Origin: an uncultured Alphaproteobacteria bacterium
GTDB taxonomy: Bacteria; Pseudomonadota; Alphaproteobacteria; UBA8366; GCA-2717185
Assembly: GCA_943788635.1 (NCBI GenBank)
Contig: CALSRA010000042.1
Location: forward strand, 1-64,000
Direction of reading: 5' to 3'
DNA: 64,000 nt
Positions 46,159-54,454 of this stretch are shown piece after piece; position 1 is the first letter of the stretch; each line of letters opens with the position of its first letter. The position numbers and the translations under genes were made by a program. A model generated the notes under the pieces. That model ran no database searches and was not told the DNA's origin. It saw only the letters and a program-made list of their open reading frames with translations.

Positions 46159-46551
46159 TTACCGAGACGCGCGGCGCTTCATATAGACGATGATGTTCGC
46201 GCGGTCCTGTGCGTCGGACAGGCCCGGGAACTTCATCTTTGTTTTCGGAATAAACGCTTTCGGTTTGGTCAGGAACGCGTCCATCGTTTCATCGGACCAG
46301 ACCAGCCCCGCCGCGTTTTTGGCCTGCATCGCACCCGAATAGGAATAGCCCGGCGCGGTTCCCGCCTTGCGGTCAAAAACGCCGGCCAGCGAGGGACCGA
46401 ACAGGGTTTTCCCCTCGGCAAAGCTGTGACAGGTCTTGCATTTGGCGAATACCTTGCGGCCGTCCCGCCAATTGCCTTCCTGCGCAACGGCATGCCCCGC
46501 ATACAGGGATGCGACGGCCAGTACCACCAATCCGATTTTCCGGTTCGACAT
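46159..46551 (-). CDS. Cytochrome c family protein
   Basis: A 130-aa periplasmic class I c-type cytochrome. A signal peptide (IGLVVLAVASLYAGHAVA) precedes the haem motif CKTCH near residues 40-44, and the distal methionine ligand is in KTKMKFPGL. It is soluble after cleavage and should carry electrons between periplasmic or membrane enzymes. The ATG at 46551 gives a proper signal peptide; a longer frame adds 12 residues. It is a single gene between two catabolic operons, and the 210-bp region beyond its start separates it from the divergent SDR gene. Confidence 0.88.
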   Translation of the reverse strand: MSNRKIGLVVLAVASLYAGHAVAQEGNWRDGRKVFAKCKTCHSFAEGKTLFGPSLAGVFDRKAGTAPGYSYSGAMQAKNAAGLVWSDETMDAFLTKPKAFIPKTKMKFPGLSDAQDRANIIVYMKRRASR

Positions 46552-46760
46552 ATACACCTGCCTCCACTGTCTAAAAGGCCCCGACACAATATCGTTGCGA
46601 CGTCTTGTCGGTTCAACCCCGGCCCCGCAACCGGCAAAAAATACTGGCGCAGCACGGCGTGCCCCGGCATGCTCCTTAGTTCAAACCTGTCCGGGCAGGA
46701 ACAAATTGTTCACGGCCTGACAGTGAGTTCAATGGTTTAAACGGCGGGGAGACTACGATT

Positions 46761-47552
46761 ATGGACCTGAAACTGGGTGGCAAAACGGTGCTGATTACCG
46801 GCGCCGGGTCCGGCATGGGCCAGCACATGGCTGTGGGTTTTGCCAGCGAAGGCGCAAAGATCGCGGTCAATGATATCGATCCCAAGGGCGTCGCCGAAAC
46901 CATCGCACAGGTCAAAGCCGCAGGGGGACAGGCATATGACGCCACGGCGGATATTACCGACCTGGGCAACGTCAAGGACATGATCGCCGCGACGGAATCC
47001 GCACTGGGCGGGATCGATATCCTGATCAACAATGCCGCCCTTCTGACCGAGCACACGCTGTATCTGGAAACCGACCCGGAAGCCTGTGCGCGGGAAATCG
47101 CCGTCATCCTGTTCGGGACCATGCATTGTTCCCGTGCGGTGCTGCCCGGTATGATCGAACGCGGCGCCGGCAAGATCATCAATATCGCCACCGACGCCGC
47201 ACGCGTCGGACAGGAACGCGAGGCCAATTATTCGGCGGCGAAGGGCGGGGTGATTTCCTTCACCAAGTCACTGGCCAAGGAAGTCGGCCGACACAATGTG
47301 AACGTCAATGTCGTCTCTCCCGGCGCGACCAATTCGCCGATGCGGATCGGGCTGCAGGAGGAAATGCGCAAGAAACTCGGCGACGAACGCTGGAAGGAAC
47401 GCGAACAGAAGGTCATGCGCATGTACCCGCTGCGCCGTATCGGCGAGATGGAGGACATCACCAATACGGTCATGTTCATCGCGTCCGACGCCGCGCGCCA
47501 GATCACCGGACAGGTGCTCAGCGTCAATGGCGGTTTCGCGATGGTCGGCTAA
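46761..47552 (+). CDS. SDR oxidoreductase, BadH-like (2-hydroxycyclohexanecarboxyl-CoA dehydrogenase-like)
   Basis: A 263-aa classical SDR: cofactor motif TGAGSGMGQHMA near residues 13-24, NNAA in place of NNAG near 92-95, the catalytic Y-x-x-x-K in NYSAAKGG and an ITGQVLSVNGG end. Its VLPGMIERGAG and IINIATDAARVG segments closely resemble BadH of Rhodopseudomonas, as I recall that sequence. BadH oxidises a hydroxyacyl-CoA ring alcohol to the ketone. It is first in a run with a crotonase and a BadI-like hydrolase, which supports that reading; generic 3-hydroxyacyl-CoA dehydrogenase is the alternative. Confidence 0.75.
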   Translation: MDLKLGGKTVLITGAGSGMGQHMAVGFASEGAKIAVNDIDPKGVAETIAQVKAAGGQAYDATADITDLGNVKDMIAATESALGGIDILINNAALLTEHTLYLETDPEACAREIAVILFGTMHCSRAVLPGMIERGAGKIINIATDAARVGQEREANYSAAKGGVISFTKSLAKEVGRHNVNVNVVSPGATNSPMRIGLQEEMRKKLGDERWKEREQKVMRMYPLRRIGEMEDITNTVMFIASDAARQITGQVLSVNGGFAMVG

Positions 47553-47567
47553 GGGAGGAGACAATCG

Positions 47568-48347
47568 ATGAGTGAGGTACTTCTGACGGAAATCCGGGGC
47601 CCGGCCGCGATCCTGACCATGAACCGGCCCGAAAAATACAACGCGCTGAGCGACGAGCTGCTGCGCGCCATCGGCGACAAGGTCCGCGAGTTGGACGAGG
47701 ACTGGAGCGTCCGCGGCATCGTGCTGGCCGGCGCGGAAAAGTATTTCTCCACCGGCGCCGACCTGGGCGGTGCGCTGGACGCGCAGAACCTGCCCGCGAC
47801 CCATTCCATGCTGGATTGTTTCGATTACTGTAACCGGGCTATCGAGCGATCCCGCAAACCGGTGGTCGCGGCAATAAACGGCTACTGCCTGACCGGTGGG
47901 CTTGAAGTGGCGCTTGCCTGCGACATCCGTGTCGCCGGTTCGGGCTCGAAATTCGGCATTACCAGTTCCAAGATCGGTTCCGTCGCGGGCGCGGGCGGCA
48001 CGCAACGCCTGCCCCGAACCGTCGGCGCCGAATGGGCCAAGGACCTGCTGTTCAGTGCGGACTTCATCGATGCCGATACGGCAATGCGGATCGGGCTGGT
48101 CAGCCGCGTCGTCGCCCCGGAAGAGGTCATGAATACCGCCCTCGCCCGGGTTGATGCCTATGCGGCGCGCGCGCCGTTGAGTGTCTGGTACGCCAAGATC
48201 GCGGTGAACAAGGGCATGCAGATGGACCTGGACCCGGCGTTGGAATTCGAACGGCACCTGACCGCCAGCCTGTTCACCACCGAGGACCGGACGGAAGGCA
48301 TGTCAGCCTTCCTGGAAAAACGCGACGCCGAATTCAAGGGCCGGTAA
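47568..48347 (+). CDS. Enoyl-CoA hydratase/isomerase family protein, both catalytic Glu positions changed
   Basis: A 259-aa crotonase-fold protein starting SEVLLTEIRGPAAILTMNRP, with STGADLGG and GYCLTGGLEVALACD oxyanion regions and the GAGGTQRLPR signature. At the two hydratase glutamate positions it has Ser133 (FGITSSKIG where hydratases have PE) and Asp159 (AKDLLF where hydratases have Glu). It therefore may not hydrate enoyl-CoA in the classical way. It sits between the BadH-like and BadI-like genes, the place of BadK, with a GGGAGGAG box. Role in ring-CoA metabolism is inferred from context. Confidence 0.8.
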   Translation: MSEVLLTEIRGPAAILTMNRPEKYNALSDELLRAIGDKVRELDEDWSVRGIVLAGAEKYFSTGADLGGALDAQNLPATHSMLDCFDYCNRAIERSRKPVVAAINGYCLTGGLEVALACDIRVAGSGSKFGITSSKIGSVAGAGGTQRLPRTVGAEWAKDLLFSADFIDADTAMRIGLVSRVVAPEEVMNTALARVDAYAARAPLSVWYAKIAVNKGMQMDLDPALEFERHLTASLFTTEDRTEGMSAFLEKRDAEFKGR

Positions 48348-48361
48348 GGGAGAAGACGACC

Positions 48362-49165
48362 ATGAGCGACAATGATAGCGAGACCACCTACCGTGACGTC
48401 CTCTACGAGGAAAAGAACAACGTCGCGACCATCACCTTCAACCGGCCGGACCGGCTGAATGCATTCCGCGAGGGCATGTACGAGGAAGTAACCGACGCCA
48501 TCGTGCGCGCGTCCTGGAACCGGCAGATTGCGGCCATCGTACTGACCGGCGCCGGCACCCGCGCCTTCGGGGTCGGCGGCGACCTTCAGGACAAGAAGAA
48601 GGGCCGCCACGGCAAAGGCACCATTGGCATCCCGATCGAGGACCTGCACAGCGCCATCCGCGACGCGCCGCAGCCGGTCATCGCCAAGGTGCGCGGCTAC
48701 GCTATCGGTGGCGGCAATGTCATCGCCACGGTCTGCGACATGACCATCGCGGCGGAGAACGCGATCTTCGGTCAGGTCGGCCCGAAGATGGGCTCTGTCG
48801 ATCCGGGCTTCGGCACCGCCTATCTCGCCCGTATCGTCGGCGAGAAGAAGGCGCGGGAAATCTGGTACATGTGCCGACGCTATTCGGCCCAGGAAGCGCT
48901 CGCCATGGGTCTGATCAATGCGGTCGTACCCGACGATGAACTGGATGCCGAGGTCGACCGCTGGTGCGCCGAACTGGTGTTGCGCAGCCCGACCGCCATC
49001 GCCGTGGCCAAGCGCACCTTCAACGCCGATACCGAAAGCATTCGCGGCATCAGCCGGCTGGGCTTCGAGGCGGTGCGGATGATGTACGATACGGATGAAT
49101 CCAAGGAAGGCGGCAACGCGATGCGCGAAAAACGCGATCCCGATTTCCGGTCCCATTTGAAGTAG
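48362..49165 (+). CDS. badI: BadI-like 2-ketocyclohexanecarboxyl-CoA hydrolase
   Basis: A 267-aa crotonase. It matches my recollection of R. palustris BadI closely along its length: an EDLHSAIRDAPQPVIAKV stretch, YAIGGGNVIATVCD, FGQVGPKMGSVDPGFGTAY, GEKKAREIWYM and MYDTDESKEGG. BadI opens the ring of 2-ketocyclohexanecarboxyl-CoA with water to pimelyl-CoA. MenB (dihydroxynaphthoyl-CoA synthase) is the nearest alternative but has GPKVGSFD instead of GPKMGSVD. It follows the crotonase by 14 bp; no other menaquinone gene is adjacent. The symbol is by similarity only. Confidence 0.72.
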   Translation: MSDNDSETTYRDVLYEEKNNVATITFNRPDRLNAFREGMYEEVTDAIVRASWNRQIAAIVLTGAGTRAFGVGGDLQDKKKGRHGKGTIGIPIEDLHSAIRDAPQPVIAKVRGYAIGGGNVIATVCDMTIAAENAIFGQVGPKMGSVDPGFGTAYLARIVGEKKAREIWYMCRRYSAQEALAMGLINAVVPDDELDAEVDRWCAELVLRSPTAIAVAKRTFNADTESIRGISRLGFEAVRMMYDTDESKEGGNAMREKRDPDFRSHLK

Positions 49166-49279
49166 ATATCAACCCGGAAGCCTGTACCCCGGTACACCGG
49201 CCGCGATGCCGGTTCCGGTTGGCGACGGCGCCGTGTAAGCTTCCGGTTCGCATTGCTGTCATGTTCGGGAGGAAAACGC

Positions 49280-50149
49280 ATGGCCCATCTGACCATTGAA
49301 AAACTGCACGATGATTTCGGCGCACGGATCACCGGGATCAACCTGCGCGCACCCTTGTCGGCGGCAGTACTGGCCGAAATACACGCCGCCATCGACGAAT
49401 ATTCCTTCCTGCATTTCCCGAACCAGCCCTTCGACGATGACCACCAGCTTGCCTTCACACGGGCGCTGGGCGAGCCCGAGGAAAACCATGTCTCCCTGGG
49501 GGAGAGCGGCAAGGTTGTCTATTTCGGCACCATCGGCAATGTGCAGGCGGATGGCACGAAACTGGGCAACCAGGACCGCAAGACCATCTTCCTGACCGGC
49601 AATAACATGTGGCACACGGACTCATCGTTTCGACAGGTGCCGGCGCTGGTATCGATCATGTGCGCCTATGAGGTCCCCGACGAAGGCGGGATCACCGAAT
49701 ATGTCAGCGCCCGCGCCGCCTATAACCGGCTGCCCGACGCGAAAAAGGCCGAGATCGACCCGCTGACGGTCGTGCATGACTATGTTTTCTCGCGGTCCAA
49801 GGTCGCGCCGGACGCGGTCTCGCCGTCACTCGCCAAGTCCCTGCCGCCGATCCCGCAGAAGCTGGTGCGCGCCAACCCCAATACCGGCGCGAAGAACTAT
49901 TACGTCGGCTCGCACGCCAAGGCCATCGAGGGCTGGAGCGAGGCGGACAGCCGCGCCTTGATCGACGACCTGCAGGACCGCGCGACACAGCCGGAACACG
50001 CCTACGCCCATCGCTGGCAACCGGAAGACCTTGTCATCTGGGACAATCGCTGCCTGCTGCACCGGGGTAGCGGATACGACGCGGACAAATATCGCCGCTA
50101 CATGCGCCAGACCCGGGTGCGCGGCGCGGGGCCAACGCTTCAGGAATAG
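49280..50149 (+). CDS. TauD/TfdA family dioxygenase
   Basis: A 289-aa Fe(II)/2-oxoglutarate oxygenase of the TfdA/TauD type. Iron ligands are visible as MWHTDSSF and the distal histidine in CLLHRGSGYD; the 2-oxoglutarate arginine is in RRYMRQTRVRG. ATG 49280 was chosen because a GGGAGG box precedes it by about 9 nt. Family members cleave aryloxyacids, taurine or similar. It follows the BadI-like gene after 114 bp and may belong to the same catabolic island, acting first on the substrate. Confidence 0.85.
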   Translation: MAHLTIEKLHDDFGARITGINLRAPLSAAVLAEIHAAIDEYSFLHFPNQPFDDDHQLAFTRALGEPEENHVSLGESGKVVYFGTIGNVQADGTKLGNQDRKTIFLTGNNMWHTDSSFRQVPALVSIMCAYEVPDEGGITEYVSARAAYNRLPDAKKAEIDPLTVVHDYVFSRSKVAPDAVSPSLAKSLPPIPQKLVRANPNTGAKNYYVGSHAKAIEGWSEADSRALIDDLQDRATQPEHAYAHRWQPEDLVIWDNRCLLHRGSGYDADKYRRYMRQTRVRGAGPTLQE

Positions 50150-50156
50150 CCTGTTT

Positions 50157-50771
50157 TTACTGCCACACAATTTTGCGTTTGATCGCATATAACCGGCAGT
50201 CCAGCCCGGCGCTTGCCTCTACACAGGACGATATGGCGAATTCCTTCAGACCTGGATGCAAACAGGGTTGAATGCGGCATGCCGCTCCACCAGAAAACCG
50301 ACCATCCAACGATACGGCAAAGTACTCCGGATTTTCTAGTTCGAGATACAATTCAAAGCGGCGCTGGGTACGTTCGGAAAGATCAATCGAGCCGCGACCA
50401 ACCTCGACAGGAACCTTTTCAGCCAATTTTCCTGTTACAGACAAATCCCGCCATACGATCCTGTCGCCCACCGCATAAACCTTGCACGGTACGCCGTCGC
50501 TGCCTTGCTCGCACGCTTTTATCGCAAGCGCGCCACCGGATTCCTCACAGCCAAACCGACCTTCCGCACATATACTGGCCCCAACAGTCTTACCATCCGT
50601 CGAGACCGCAAAATACTCGCCCCGGGGATCCCCCAGATAAGCTTGCAGCGTGGCACTCGACCTTTTGGAAAGGTAGACATGACCGCTACCCACATACTCT
50701 TGAGTGCTTTGACACCCCACGAGGACCAGTGCTCCCGCCAAAAGAACGAACCCCAATATTCTGCTATGCAT
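50157..50771 (-). CDS. Hypothetical lipoprotein with internal duplication
   Basis: A 204-aa predicted lipoprotein (signal FVLLAGALVLVGCQ, Cys20). The mature part consists of two homologous copies of about 80 residues: each has a short S-x-(R/T) helix, a (E)YFAVS-DG motif (EYFAVSTDG, then EYFAVSLDG), two or three cysteines in an ACxQxxxxxxCK/RxYA pattern, and ends RIVW or KIVW. No function is recognised. The duplicated cysteines could be disulfide pairs, so periplasmic. It converges on the dioxygenase gene and is separated from the 2-hydroxyacid dehydrogenase gene by 188 bp. Confidence 0.65.
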   Translation of the reverse strand: MHSRILGFVLLAGALVLVGCQSTQEYVGSGHVYLSKRSSATLQAYLGDPRGEYFAVSTDGKTVGASICAEGRFGCEESGGALAIKACEQGSDGVPCKVYAVGDRIVWRDLSVTGKLAEKVPVEVGRGSIDLSERTQRRFELYLELENPEYFAVSLDGRFSGGAACRIQPCLHPGLKEFAISSCVEASAGLDCRLYAIKRKIVWQ

Positions 50772-50959
50772 CGTGCATCATCTCTCTTTCAGCGCTATCC
50801 CTTATGGTAGCATAGCACCCCTCTTACAAAATCTGAACAATAACGGAGGACGCACCAAGCCCCGGATATCGTCAGCATTCTCGGCATTCAGGATTGCGCC
50901 AGCTCTCCGTATGGTTAACCTGTACATATTCGACAACACGCCAAGCTGGAGCCGCTGTC

Positions 50960-51913
50960 ATGACGAAATCAAGACTTCTGATCAAGGTCCCCTTTCGGGA
51001 CAACGAAATCGAAGACTTCTCCCAAACCTACGATGTCCAGCTGCATACCGAGGACGCGCCGCGTGCCGCCTATCTGGCGCAGCACGGCGGCACGATTGAT
51101 GCGGTGCTGACCAATGGCAGCCTCGGCGTATCGCGCGACGAAATGGACGCGATGACCGGGCTGAAGCTCATCTGCTGCCTTGGCGCGGGCTATGAAACGA
51201 TTGACCTGGAGCTGTGCCGGAAGCGCGGCATCATGGTCACGCATGGGCCAGGCACCAACGACACCGCCGTCGCCGATCATACCCTGGCGCTGCTGTTCGC
51301 CATCATCCGCGATATCCCGCATTTTGACGCGCTGGTGAAATCCGGCGGCTGGAAGACGGTCAACACCGCGCGTCCGATGATCAACGGCAAGACGCTGGGC
51401 ATATACGCCATGGGGCGGATCGGGTTGCATGTCGCCAAACGGGCCCGGGCCTTCGACATGCCGGTGCATTACCACAACCGCAAAAAGCGCGACGATGTCG
51501 ACTATGTCTATGAAGACTCGCTGATGGACCTGGCGACAGTGTCGGATTACCTGATCGTCATCGCGCCGGGCGGGGAGTCGACCTTCCACACCGTCAACGC
51601 CGACGTGCTGAAAGCATTGGGGCCGACCGGCTACGTGATCAGCATGGGCCGCGGCAGTGTCGTCGATACCAACGCATTGGTCGACGCCCTGAACGACGGC
51701 ACCATCGCCGGCGCCGGGCTGGACGTATATGAAAACGAACCCGATGTGCCGCAGAACCTGCGCGCGGCAAAGAACATCGTCTTCACCCCGCATATTGCCG
51801 GGCGCGCACCGGAAACACGGGCCATCATGATCGACCTGCTCAAAAACAACATCAAGAGCGTGCTGGCCGGCGATCCGCCGGTAACCCCTGTCGCGGAACT
51901 CGCCGGCGGCTGA
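50960..51913 (+). CDS. D-isomer specific 2-hydroxyacid dehydrogenase
   Basis: A 317-aa NAD-dependent dehydrogenase acting between a 2-hydroxyacid and its 2-ketoacid. The substrate-side GAGYETID (near residues 75-82), the Rossmann entry GKTLGIYAMGRIGLHVAK (143-160), the catalytic arginine in GRGSVVDT and the catalytic histidine in FTPHIAGRA are present. The usual first Gly of GxGxxG is Ala150 (AMGRIG), a tolerated change in some members. Glyoxylate/hydroxypyruvate reductase is a plausible role. ATG 50960 has a GGAG box; a longer frame was not used. Confidence 0.85.
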   Translation: MTKSRLLIKVPFRDNEIEDFSQTYDVQLHTEDAPRAAYLAQHGGTIDAVLTNGSLGVSRDEMDAMTGLKLICCLGAGYETIDLELCRKRGIMVTHGPGTNDTAVADHTLALLFAIIRDIPHFDALVKSGGWKTVNTARPMINGKTLGIYAMGRIGLHVAKRARAFDMPVHYHNRKKRDDVDYVYEDSLMDLATVSDYLIVIAPGGESTFHTVNADVLKALGPTGYVISMGRGSVVDTNALVDALNDGTIAGAGLDVYENEPDVPQNLRAAKNIVFTPHIAGRAPETRAIMIDLLKNNIKSVLAGDPPVTPVAELAGG

Positions 51914-51954
51914 ATGGGATCGGGGCGGTTCAGAGCGTTATCGACGCAGCGGTA

Positions 51955-52038
51955 TGGATCCTCGGATCAAGTCCGAGGATGACAAGGGCGGGATGCATTA
52001 AAGTTGGCGGTCATCCTCGGACTTGATCCGAGTATCCA
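51955..52038. repeat. Inverted repeat of the palindromic element
   Basis: A 29-bp arm (51955-51983) and its reverse complement (52010-52038, one mismatch) are 26 bp apart. Each arm is itself the small palindrome ATCCTCGG-loop-CCGAGGAT type (51958-51980, 52013-52035). It lies between convergent genes, so it could also act as a bidirectional transcription end. It is REP-like and related to the copy at 20809. Confidence 0.75.
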
Positions 52039-52210
52039 CCCGCGCAACGCTCAATCCGCTGGCTGGTTCGTGCCGAATATTTGCGACAAATTCGACGCAG
52101 AAACCTGCACCCCAGGGTCAGGCCCAAGAATGACAAGGGCGGGATGCGTTAAAGTTGGCGGTCATACTCGGACTTGATCCGAGTATCCACCCGCGCGACG
52201 CTCAATCCGC
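51979..52210. repeat. 81-bp direct repeat, two copies 151 bp apart
   Basis: 51979-52059 and 52130-52210 are identical except three positions. Each holds one palindrome (52013-52035 and 52164-52186) and ends with CTCAATCCGC. The second copy overlaps the last codons and stop of the LLM oxidoreductase gene at 52202, so the repeat carries a piece of that gene's 3' end; the first copy thus holds a relic of it. A local duplication is the simplest explanation. Confidence 0.75.
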
Positions 52211-53305
52211 CGCCTGCGCCTGTCCCTTACCGAAATCTTCATCGAAACGCGGCGCCACATCGGCGGCGAAACGGCGATACATTTCGCGGCGCACTTCCTT
52301 GGGCACGCCCGGTGTCGAGGTCGAGACCAGGAAATAGTTGAAGCCCAGATCGTTCATCGCCTGTACCCGGCGGGCAATCGTATCCGGGCTGCCGACGAAA
52401 TTCTGGTCCATCAGCGGGCCCAGATTATCCGGGTCCGTCATTGCCTTCATGTTCCCAAACATCTTCGAGAAGACGGCGTAATCCTCAATCCCCTCCCAGT
52501 GGTTGGCATCGACCTCGTAATGCTTCGCCTGCACCTCGAAATTACGCGGCAGGTATTTGCGCGCCAGGTCGCGGGCCTCTTCATCCGTATCGGCGATGAA
52601 GCATTTGATCTGGATTGGCGTCGTGACATTGGTCTCGTGGCCTTCTTCCACCGCTGCGGCCTTCCAGTTGGCGAGGATCTTCGCCAGCAGCGAATCCGGA
52701 AACTGCGCCAGGCACAGCGGTGGCAGGCCGAGCTTGCCCATGATCGTGCCACTGCCGGGGCTGCCGATGGCGCCGTAGAAATTGACCTTCTTGCCGGTCG
52801 GCGCGGGGCGGATGCGGATCTCGCGCGGGATGTCGTAATACTGGCCCTTGAAGGTAAAGGGCTCGCCGGTCAGCCCGGTCTCGACGATCCGGTAGATTTC
52901 ATCGAACCGGCCCCTTGCCTCGCGCATATCCACGCCATAGGCGTCGTATTCCGACTTCGCCGTGCCCCGCCCGATGCCGAGATGCAGCGTGCCCCGGGTC
53001 AGCGTGTTGACCATCGAGATTTCCTCGGCGATCCGCAGCGGGTGGTACCAGGGCAGGACCAGCACCGATGTCCCGAGGCTCAGATCCGGGCATGCGGCCG
53101 CGATATGCGCCATGAACAGCAGCGGGCTGGGTGTCGGGTAGTAATCGCTGAAGTGATGTTCCAGCAGCCAGGCGGCCTCGTACCCCATCGCCTGCCCCAG
53201 TTTGCAATCCTCGATCACGTCCTGATACAGGTCGTGGTCGGAAGCCGGCCCCTCGCTGGAGGGCGCGACCTGAAAGCCAAAGGTGATCTTGCCGTTGCCG
53301 CTCAT
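52202..53305 (-). CDS. LLM class flavin-dependent oxidoreductase (luciferase-like)
   Basis: A 367-aa TIM-barrel protein of the bacterial luciferase-like monooxygenase family. The N-terminal KITFGFQVAP, the WLLEHHFSDYYPTPSP stretch, SVLVLPWYHPLRIAEE and GIGRGTAKSEYDAYG are characteristic. It uses FMNH2 or F420 to oxidise an organic substrate. ATG 53305 was chosen because a GGGAG box lies 9 nt upstream; the longer upstream frame has no signal. It is divergent from the 3-hydroxyisobutyrate dehydrogenase-like gene with 113 bp between. Its 3' end lies in the direct repeat. Confidence 0.85.
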   Translation of the reverse strand: MSGNGKITFGFQVAPSSEGPASDHDLYQDVIEDCKLGQAMGYEAAWLLEHHFSDYYPTPSPLLFMAHIAAACPDLSLGTSVLVLPWYHPLRIAEEISMVNTLTRGTLHLGIGRGTAKSEYDAYGVDMREARGRFDEIYRIVETGLTGEPFTFKGQYYDIPREIRIRPAPTGKKVNFYGAIGSPGSGTIMGKLGLPPLCLAQFPDSLLAKILANWKAAAVEEGHETNVTTPIQIKCFIADTDEEARDLARKYLPRNFEVQAKHYEVDANHWEGIEDYAVFSKMFGNMKAMTDPDNLGPLMDQNFVGSPDTIARRVQAMNDLGFNYFLVSTSTPGVPKEVRREMYRRFAADVAPRFDEDFGKGQAQAAD

Positions 53306-53418
53306 TCCCAAACTCCCGAATTTCCTGCACACTTGCCATAGAACGATAGAACGATAGGACGCTCCTTCCGCGCGATCAATCACGCCAGAGTGGAGCAACA
53401 ACATTCCAACAGGGAGCA

Positions 53419-54339
53419 ATGGTGGAAATGGCTGACAAATCACTTGGTTTCATAGGCTTGGGCGATATGGGCGGACCGATGGCAGGGCGCCTGCTCGATG
53501 CGGGCTACACACTGAGCGTCTACGACGTGCGCGAAGACGTGATGGCGGCGGCAGTGGCGAAGGGCGCGCATGCCTGCAGCAGCCCCGCCGATGTCGCCAA
53601 TCGCGAGGCCACGGTGATGGTCAGCCTGCCGACCCCGGATGTGGTGCGCGCCGTGGCGCTGGGCCCGGACGGAATAGCCGAAGGCAGTGCGGTGAAGACC
53701 TATATCGACCTGTCGACCAGCGGCGCGATTACCGCCAAGGCCGTATCGGAAGGGCTGGGCGCGAAGGGTATCCAGGCGCTCGACTGCCCGGTCAGCGGCG
53801 GCATCCGGGGGGCCGAAGCGGGCACGCTGTCGCTCATGCTGTCAGGCCCGGAAGCGCTGATCGACGCCAACCGCCCGGCGCTGGAGGTGATCGGCGACAA
53901 TTTGTTCTTCATCGGGGCGGAGCCGGGGCTGGGCCAGACCATGAAGCTGGTGAACAACTTCCTGTCGGCCGCCAACAACATCGCCGCCGCCGAAGCCTGC
54001 GTGATGGGCGCCAAGGCCGGGATCGATTCAAAGGTGCTGCTGGACGTGGTCAATGCCAGCAGCGGCTACAATTCCGCCACAAGGGACAAATACCCCTTCG
54101 CGGTCCTGACCCGCACCTTCGCCAAGAGCATGAAACAGAAACTGCTGCTCAAGGATGTGGCGCTGTGCATGCGCGAAGCCGAGGCGATGAAGGTGCCGAT
54201 GTGGCTGGGCAACACGGTCCGCCAGTTCCTAAGCTATGCCGTCAGCCAGGGCACGGGCGAGGACACCTCCGTATCGCTGATCAAGCATGTCGAAGGCTGG
54301 GCGGGGACGGAATTCGGCGGGGAGAAGTATCGGAAGTGA
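53419..54339 (+). CDS. NAD(P)-dependent oxidoreductase, 3-hydroxyisobutyrate dehydrogenase family
   Basis: A 306-aa beta-hydroxyacid dehydrogenase. The Rossmann motif GFIGLGDMGGPMAGRLL lies near residues 9-25, the substrate motif CPVSGGIRGAEAGTLS near 122-137, and the catalytic lysine in KLVNNFLSAANN. Members reduce or oxidise 3-hydroxyisobutyrate, tartronate semialdehyde and similar acids. A GGGAG box precedes the ATG at 53419. It is divergent from the LLM oxidoreductase gene, and the two may share a control region for one catabolic route. Confidence 0.87.
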   Translation: MVEMADKSLGFIGLGDMGGPMAGRLLDAGYTLSVYDVREDVMAAAVAKGAHACSSPADVANREATVMVSLPTPDVVRAVALGPDGIAEGSAVKTYIDLSTSGAITAKAVSEGLGAKGIQALDCPVSGGIRGAEAGTLSLMLSGPEALIDANRPALEVIGDNLFFIGAEPGLGQTMKLVNNFLSAANNIAAAEACVMGAKAGIDSKVLLDVVNASSGYNSATRDKYPFAVLTRTFAKSMKQKLLLKDVALCMREAEAMKVPMWLGNTVRQFLSYAVSQGTGEDTSVSLIKHVEGWAGTEFGGEKYRK

Positions 54340-54454
54340 CGGGATTGGGGCGCGGCGGTCGGGAGGGCTGCCGCGTCAGCCACCATAATAACCTTTCATT
54401 GCCTTCTCGTATTTTTTGGCCTCCCATCAAGGACATGCAGACGAGTATCTAACA

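Noticed and set aside
48362-49165. menB (dihydroxynaphthoyl-CoA synthase)
   Set aside because: The GPKMGSVDPG motif and neighbours fit BadI better, and no other menaquinone gene is nearby; it remains the main alternative.
52155-52337. 60-residue + strand frame with GLDPSIHP
   Set aside because: It is a typical by-product of the palindromic repeat and lies over the 3' end of the LLM oxidoreductase gene.
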